64,000 nucleotides of DNA from Congeria kusceri (taxonomy: Eukaryota; Mollusca; Bivalvia; Myida; Dreissenidae), in contig CM051025.1 in assembly GCA_027627225.1 (NCBI GenBank), positions 71,150,069 through 71,214,068 of the forward strand. Direction: 5' to 3'. The translations under genes were made by a program, and so were the position numbers. This document shows, in pieces, positions 53,701 to 62,700 of this stretch. The notes beneath the pieces are model-generated. The model ran no database searches and was not told the origin of the DNA. It saw only the letters and a program-made list of their open reading frames with translations. Numbering within the stretch: position 1 is the first letter of the stretch; every line of letters starts with the position of its first letter.

Positions 53701-56700
53701 AATTGACCTTGACATCGCTGATATATTATTACATTGGTACACTGGTTAGAATGAAGACATGTGTGATATTAGCTCATTATTTACAAAGTCATTGAATTTG
53801 CAGCTTCCTTCACATTAATAAGTCAGACGAGAGTTGGGCGTAGTTCATACCTTGGGTGTGAACTGTACATGTTAAATATTAACAAAATAAAATGTTTTCC
53901 CTGTTATGGGATGTAAACACGTGTACAGGCATGACTCTCTTATATGACGATTATGAATTGGCATGAGAGTAAGAGTGTGAACTGTACATGTTAAATATTA
54001 ACAGAACAAAATGAGGCTCGTCGTAGGAAAACCGGACCTAATGCATGTGCGAAAAGAGACGTCCCGGATCAGCCTGTGCAATCCACACAGGCTAAATGAT
54101 AGGATGACACTTTCCGCTCTTATGGTATTTTCTGTTTCAAGGAAGTCTCTTCTCAACATAAATACACTTCAAGCAGAGTGTCGTCGCGGATTAGCCTGTG
54201 CGGACGCACATGCATTAAGTCTGGTTTTCCCATGACGCGCCTCAAATGTTTTCCTTGTCTTGAGATGTAAACACATGTTCAGACATGATTCTCTTAAATG
54301 ACATATTAATTGGCCAGAGTTAAGATTACTACGTGTTTTTGAACATCGGGGGCTTCAGTGTACATCACATATGGATAATAGACATGAGTCCGATTACAAT
54401 ATTGTAATTAAATTTAGTAATCAGACTTATGTTTATTATCCATAAGTGATGAACAAACCCACCTTGAAGTTACAGGTATGGATAAGGAAACCTGTGTGTG
54501 GTCACGCCCCAAATTTTCTCAACATGGCAAGAATTAAATAAAATATAAAAATTCTCAGATTCATTGTACATTCTTCAGTGTATTAAAATTATAATGCCAA
54601 CAATTGTAAAAGGATTTTATCTTGATATATCAGATATGATATGATAATATGTTCAATGTAATTAAAAACTGTAATTATTATATATACATGTTTGAACTAG
54701 TAATTCCTGTTAAAACTCTGTAGGATATTCCTTAACTGACAATATATACTAATAGATAAATAGCATGCACAACACTCATTTGAGATAATACTAAAACTTA
54801 GAACGTGTAATTCTCACCATCTAAAATGGTTCGCTTTCTCATTTTTTTGCAGTTTTCTTTCGATTTAGGGCTTACTAAAGAGAATTATATTGCAGCTTTG
54901 TTTCGTTTATGGGGTTAATAAATTGAATTGACTGTTGGCGGAAGCCAATGGTTGAATCGCGTTACCTACTTTTTACTTTGCATGCTACACAGCACTAACC
55001 ATCGATATCCGCAAATTTATACGCTTCATCGGCTATTTCAGGTTTAGTTGACACGTTGACTGTTATGCATATTATTCCATTTGCATTAAGTAGTTTGCAT
55101 TCAACTCTATATCTACCACGATGTTGAAAGTTGGGAGTATAACAATGAGTAGTTCAATTTATCTTGTGTAAAAATGGCATTGCAGAAATTCTATTGCATA
55201 CAAATGTGTCCTTTCTCTTAGAAAATTCTTGCACTCTATTTTCCTTGATTTTGGATTCTTTACTTTTCTCATCAACACACTTTTTATGCTACCAGCGTTT
55301 TGATTCTCTGTGGAAGAAGCAAGCAATGGTAAATTTTATTACTGTTTCTTCCTGTTTTTTGTTGTTTTTTTTGGGGGGGGGGGGAGTTGGCAGAGCTACA
55401 GTAGTGAGTTCTACTGTAGTTTTCTCCTTATTAGGGATATGCCATGGGAATTTCTATTACAAGTTTGTTCTTGTTTATAGACATGCCTTTTGATAATCAA
55501 CTTTCCTCTCATTGGAGACATGCCATTCGGAATTCTATTGCAGTTTCCTCTTTATTGGAGACAAACCGGGGAAAATTATATTGCACTTTTCCTTCGATTG
55601 GAGACATGCCAATAGGAATTCTATTGCAGTTTCCTTCTCCTTGGAGACACACCAGGGGAATTCTATTGCTGTTTTCCCCTTATTAAAGACACACCATTGG
55701 AAATTCTATTGCAGTTTCCTCCTCATTGGATGCATGCCATTGGTAATTCTATTGCAGTTTCCTTATCATTGGAGACACGTCATTGGGAAATCTATTGCAG
55801 TTTCCACCTCCTTGTAGATACACTATTGGGAATTCTTTAGCAGTTTCCTCCTCATTAGAGACAAACCAGGGGATACTCTATTGCAGTTTCCTCCTCATTG
55901 GAAACACGCCATTGGGAATATTATTGCAGTTTCCTTCTCATTGGAGACCATTGGTAATTCTATTGCAGTTTCCCCCTCATTGGAGACAAACCAGGGGAAA
56001 TTATATTGCAGTTTTTCTCCTCATTGGAGACACACCATTGGGAATTATATTGCAGTTTCCTTCTCCTTGGAGATATACCAGGGGAATTTTATTCTGTTTT
56101 CTCTTATTGAAGACACACTATTGGCAATTCTATTGCTGTTGTCCCCTCATTGGAGACACACCAGGGGGATTCTATTGCAGTTTTCTCCTTAGAGACACTC
56201 CAGGTGGATTCTGTTGCAGTTCCTCCTCATTGGAGACACACCAGGGGGGAATTTTATTGCAGTTTCCTCCTTGTTGGAGACAACCAGAGGAATTCTATTG
56301 CAGTTTCCTACTACAGTAAACACCGCTTGTAACGACCACCGGATTTATATCATTATATCCAAATATCGTTACATCCGTTAGTAGGCAACCAAGAGCATGA
56401 ACATATAAGTAAAGAAGAGATGCAACACAGGTCATTTTACATACATAAATTTAGGACTATGTATAAGGGAAAACATCAAGAAATGCAATAAATTGATGAC
56501 AGTTAAATAAATATTCTAGATATTTATGAAAAATCCTTCGTAATTTTCTCGGCCTTTGTACACGTATACAACATTCCAATACTAGTAATCATGTTGAGTA
56601 CCCGTTACGTCACTAAATACTGCAAGAAGCAACCATCGATATTGTAACAAAAGGGGAATATTTGTGAATGGGCAGTGAAGACAACACCGTTATACCAGAA

Positions 56701-59700
56701 ACTTTGTTACGTGCGATATCTTTACAACCGATGTTATACCAATGAGATAAATAGGGATCCGGCCGGGACCTTGAACTCAGCATTGTTATATGCAATATAT
56801 AGTTATAAGCGATATCATTACAAGTGGAGTTTACTATAGTTGGAAACACAGCATTGGGGAATCTTTTGCAGTTTTCTCCTGATTGGAGGCAAACCATTGG
56901 GGATTTTATTGCAGTTTTTAAACTGTTGGTGGAAGCCAACGGTCTTTTGAGAGAGGAATTTCCAAAACAGGTATCGCGGAAAACTACTTGTTTTCTTTGC
57001 AGGCTATGTCAGTAAGTCAAAACCAGAATGGGCCCTTTTCCAAAACAGCAAAATTTCACACCCGTTTTCTTACATTTTAATAATTTATGATAATGTATGT
57101 AATATGTATTATAATGTAAATCATGTGATTTATTACAATTACAGTTTGTAAAAAGGTCAATTTAAAAAAACAACAACTTTAAACTAATGACACCCCTACT
57201 TTTACTATTTACTTGTATGTAACTTAAATATTTACCGGAGTGTCCTGGAATAAGGCCACCAAAGTAATGCGCTACATCGGTTCTTTTTGACTCGTTGGGG
57301 ACATGTTTTTTCTTGTAACCAATTCTTATTTTGAATATTTTGACAACAAATTACTGCAATTTATTAATTTTAAACTGTACTATGGACAATCGAAAGCTTT
57401 CATTGTATGCTCTATTTTGACTCAGTAGGCTACGAACAAAGATCTTTAAATAAACATGTTTATTTATCGGTGCGCCTAACTGCTACGCTTTATCGGTTAT
57501 TGTGGCCCTTGCAGATTGACTCGTAAACTGGCATGTATATAATTCTGTTCGCATAAGATATTTAGCTCGAACAAAATATTTTTTCGTTACTTACAAATTA
57601 GTTTTTATTAAGATGTTGAATACTATTGAATAAGAAGCCAAATTATAAAGTTTGAAGGTGGGAAATTGAACTTCATTCAAACAAATGTTTTCCTTTAGCA
57701 AAAATGCACTCATAATTCACATGCTTTAGTTTCTTTTGTCGCCAACAGTCTATCTACGCTGTCAGCATTGTGATTTGTCTTGTAGGAGACACAGCATTGG
57801 GGATTCTATTGCAGTTTTCTCCTGTTTGGAGGCACACCATTGGGGATTCTGTTGCATTTTTCCCCTTATTGCAGTTTTCTCGTTATTGTTAACTGTACTG
57901 TATAATTATATTCCATTGCGATTACTTGCAGACTTAACATAACAGCACAATCGATTTTCATGTCTGTGCTGTGGTGTCAGTTCTGGATGACTCATCTGTT
58001 TGAAAATTGCTTTATTTTAAAATGTTGCTGATTATTGCAAAAATTAATTCTTCACAAATAAGCAAAATGCTTTTATAAATTAAAAGACATAATTGAAAGA
58101 CAGACCAGTATTTTCATATGCTGCATTAGGAGTACTGAAGAACTGGAATCATATAGAAAATGTTGCTTTGTTGGCAGAATTAGCTGGTGCAAATTTACTA
58201 TACAACTTACGTTAGTTGTCTTGGTATTCCCACTTATTCAGTACTTGAGAATCTAACTGTGAAAATTGTTTAGGGCTTGTTCATGGAATTCTTGCTAGTG
58301 TAATTTTCCACTTTGTTTTGTTTAAGAAATAATTGAGGGGTAAGTGTTGGTTATTGCGGTAATAACCAACGGTTTAGAGTTCCGATGCGTAGGAATTAAA
58401 CCACGAGAGCGATAGCCCGAGTGGTTTGATAATGAGCATTGGAACGACAAACCGTTGGTTATTACCACAAAAATCGACGCTAGCCCGTCAATTATTTCGA
58501 TTCAAACACGATCCTATGTATAATTCGTCTGTATTTTTCAGAATTTGAACGAGAACTATATTTATCTATACTCCACCAATTTTCCGCAAAGTGCATTCAC
58601 ACGTGCGTTTTAGTGACATCAATAAATAATAACAATTCAAAATGACGTCAGCTTCATTGATAAGCATTGAGCAAAGAATCAATGTGATGTCATACTCATT
58701 GATAAATACGGTGAAAATATTATACTAAGAAGCGCAAATTAAAAGCATATTAGCAAAACTTAAATGTTATTTTGTGAACTTAAATATAAACTATATAGTA
58801 CAAGTGTGGGTGGTTTTATTGCACTACATAATGCAGAAATGATTTGTTTGTTACAATTTTTATATCGCGCGTTTAAGCACGTGCATTTTAAGGACCAATT
58901 TCTTCGAATTTCCGGAACTATTTTCAAAACATTAGGCTCCGCCCATGATTTGTTTCAGAATAACCCACGGCTGATTTCCTTCTTTATCTATGGAAAACTA
59001 GCCACGTGCCGTGTTCTTGCTGAAAGAGGAAAATACCAAAGAATGATAAACTGATAATTTGACTGTGGGTCAAGTGAATTGACTACGTGTTATGACTATA
59101 TTTTGATCATTTCACATTGGGTTATGTTGAGCTACCTTGAAGTCAATAAATACTTTTCTTAAAACATTCTTTAAGCATGTTGCATGTTCTTAATAGACAC
59201 TACATTGATAGTATTAAAAATAGTTGTGCAATGTATTTCAGTTGATGTAATTGACAGGCATATATATGTCAGGAATATGTTGGTGTAACCTTATTATAAA
59301 AATTACAATTTTTATCTGTAATGCATTTAATTTACTACTTTTTCTATACTTGGCATGTACTTCAAACATAAAAAACTTCTCCTTCAAAGTCTTCTTCAAG
59401 CGCATTATACTTTATACGTTCTTTGACATTATTGTTCATTGCAGTTACCATGGCAACAGTGGCCTTAGCAACATGGTTGTCATAGAAATGAAAGTTCCTA
59501 GTGGTTGGCAACCAGACCTGGACCAGTTGCAAAATGTAAGTTGTTTAAATGTTTGTTGTATCTGTTTAACATTGACCAAGAAAATAATATTGTGAGCCAT
59601 GTTTGTTTGTCTTCAAAAGTGATGAAAAATAACTTAGATCATTCAGTTGCCTACATTTTAGGTTGTGGTGAGATTTTATGTTACCTATTTAAATTACCCA

Positions 59701-62700
59701 TTGTATAAGGCATACAATTGTGGTATTTCAGTCTCACAGACTAAGTTTAGTACCATTCTGTAATAATAGCAGATATTTCCAGTGGCCCTTTTCATTAACA
59801 TTAATGGAAAAAAAGAACATATAAGAAGTTGATTATACTTCCTTTGCTGAAATTGTAATTCAGAGATACATTTGCCATAAAGGTGTATACATTTGCTTCA
59901 GTCATATAAGTAACATACCATATAGTAGTAATTTAATCTTGCTTTTTAGCTGCTGAATTCTGTTGAACTTGGCATGAAGAAGTATGAAGTAGACAGTCGA
60001 TCCAGAAACACCATCAATTTCTATTTTGACCAGGTACCCCTCACCTTTTGTATTTGATACAAGTGTGGATAAAAATGGATTAAGTGGTACCATAGGCGAC
60101 TAGACACCCGAAGTTCATGTTACTTTCGTGCATAGTTTTTGTGTTTTATATATAAGTTATACCTCAATATTTTGAAGGCAATAATTTGAATTGCTCCGGA
60201 AAAGGTCATCTGAACGTTACCCATAAGGTCACCAGATCCAGTCAGCGGAGCGTAGCATCAGACTGGAAATGATTTTAATGAGATTGATAGAGTATATTGT
60301 CAATATTTAGACTTTACTGTCAAGGATATGCTTCTTCTGTAACAGAACTGGTCAGTATAGTTTTGCAAAATGTTTTGCTATTTTTTGTCCAATTGGTCGA
60401 TACAGTTTGCATCCCCAAAACACATGCACTTTTAATGTATGTCTTCCCCTGATATTGTATAAGAAAAAGTAAAGTACTTCGAAAATACCTCTGTGGTGTT
60501 ATTTGAAAGGTCATTGACCATTGAATATTATTTTCCATGGCAAAATTATGAAGAAAAAAAAATTGAGGCCTGTCGTGGGAAAACCGGGCTTAATACATGT
60601 GCGTAGAGTGTCGTTCCAGTCTTCACAGGCTAAACTGGGACAACACTTTCTGCTTTATGGTATTTTCTGTTTCAAGGAAGTCTCTTCTAAACATAAATCC
60701 ACTGTATCCTGAAAGTCTAAATCCACTTTATGCACATGCATTAATCCCAGTTTTCCCATGACGCGCCTCATTTTAATTTTTCAGCTGGACACAGATATGC
60801 GATGTTTCAGTGTTATGCTGTGGGAAGAGATACATGTGGACAATCAGAAACTGGCAGTGGTCAAGGTGTATGACTACTATGAAACAGGTATGGATATTTG
60901 ACATTTGGTTGTGGCAAAGTTTTATGATTATTTTGTAGCAGTTTTATATGTATTTGACAACTAGATGTGTCACCGACATGGATGCCTGCACGATGCATGT
61001 TTGGACACAGACAAAGGGCTATTTTTTCCCTCACAAATTTAATGCCATGTAAATTCAATAATGGAAAAAAAGATGAAGGGCCATAATTCTGCCATATTGG
61101 TCGCAGCCAAAATTCCTTCTTTACGATCACCTACACATTAAGGTTGTTCTGCTGTGAAAGTTTGAGTGAAATCCGCCCAGCTGTTAAAGAGGAGTTGAGT
61201 CCACACAATTTCATGAGTATAATAGTGGAAAAAATGTCAAAGCGCAATAATTCTGCCAAAATTGGTCGCATCCAGAATAGCTTCCTATATGATCATCTAC
61301 ACATTAAGGTTGTTCAGCTGTGAAAGTGTGAGGGAAATCTGCCCAGCTGTTAAAGGGCTGTTGAGTCCACAAAATTTTGGGATGTACGGACGGAGGAACA
61401 TACGTACGGACGGACGTATGGACAGACAAGTGCAATGCTTTATGCCTCCCATTTTGTGGGGGCATAAACATCCATTTAATGTCTTTGCTTTTTGCTTGGT
61501 ATGCTTGCACACTCTTTCTCTAAAGTTTGTAGTGTAATTGATGTCATCATCTGCCCAATACTTTAAATACCAGTGTTTTTGTCAGTTGTAATATAAATGC
61601 AGAAATGTGTGGCAACATGATTGTGGTGTTATCATGTATACAAATATTAGTTCAGCATTGTTTCTATCTTATCCTTTGTAACTAAGGTTTCTAATGAATA
61701 ATTTGTAACTAGGTTTCTAATGAATCATTTGTAATTAAGGTTTCTAACATATCATTTGTAACTAAGGTTTCTAATGAATCATTTGTAACTTAGGTTTCTA
61801 AGGAATAATTTGTTAGCTAAGGTTTCTAATAAATATTTGTTAATTAAGGTTCCTAATATATAATTTGTTAACTAAGGTTTCTAATGAATAATTTGTTTAC
61901 TAAGGTTTCTAATACATAATGTGTTACTAATGTTTCTAATAAATAATTTATTAACTAAGGTTTCTAAAAAATAATTTGTTACCTAAGGTTTCTAATGAAT
62001 CATATGTTACTAAGGTATTTAATGAATAATTTGTTACTAAGGTTTCTTATAAATAATTTGTTAACTAAGTTTTGTAATGAATCATTTGTGAACTAAGTAA
62101 TCTAATGAATCATTTGTTAACTAAGGTTTCTAATGAATAATTTGTTGACTAAGGTTTCTAATAAACAATTTGTTAACTTCTAATTTATAATGAATTATTT
62201 GAATATAAGTTTTTTATGCCCATGGCATCTTGATGCAGGATGCATATAGTGATTGTCCTTTCCGTCTGCCCATCCTTGATTCCCTGATTCTGTGATTCCG
62301 TCGGTGCGAGGTAAACTAAATTTTACTGTTTCATCCAGCACCAACACCGCTTACTACAACACTTGCATACTTACACAGTTGTTGCTTATGACCATTCCCA
62401 ATCCACCTGTATCACCCAACCACACAGTTGTTGCTTATGACCATTCCCAATCCACCTGTATCACCCAACCTCACTTTGACCTTGACCTTGACCTAATTTT
62501 GACTTTGATTAATTCAAATGGGGTGTCATGTACCAACTGGGGCATATGTGTTTAATGAACACAGCATCTTGTTTATGTTCCATTTGTTAACTAAGGTCTT
62601 TAATGAATCATTTGTAAACTATGGTTTTTAATGAATCATTTGTTAACTATGTTGTTTTTAATGAATCATTTGTAAACTATGGTTTTTGTTAACTAAAGTT

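Noticed and set aside
55783..56319. A 178-codon ORF and several overlapping ~100-codon ORFs
   Set aside because: They are translations of the 43-bp minisatellite (period not a multiple of three), with Cys/Trp-rich nonsense and no conserved domain.
58764..59054. 96-codon ORF in intron 30
   Set aside because: No family resemblance, no splice link in phase with exon 30 or 31, AT-rich like its surroundings.
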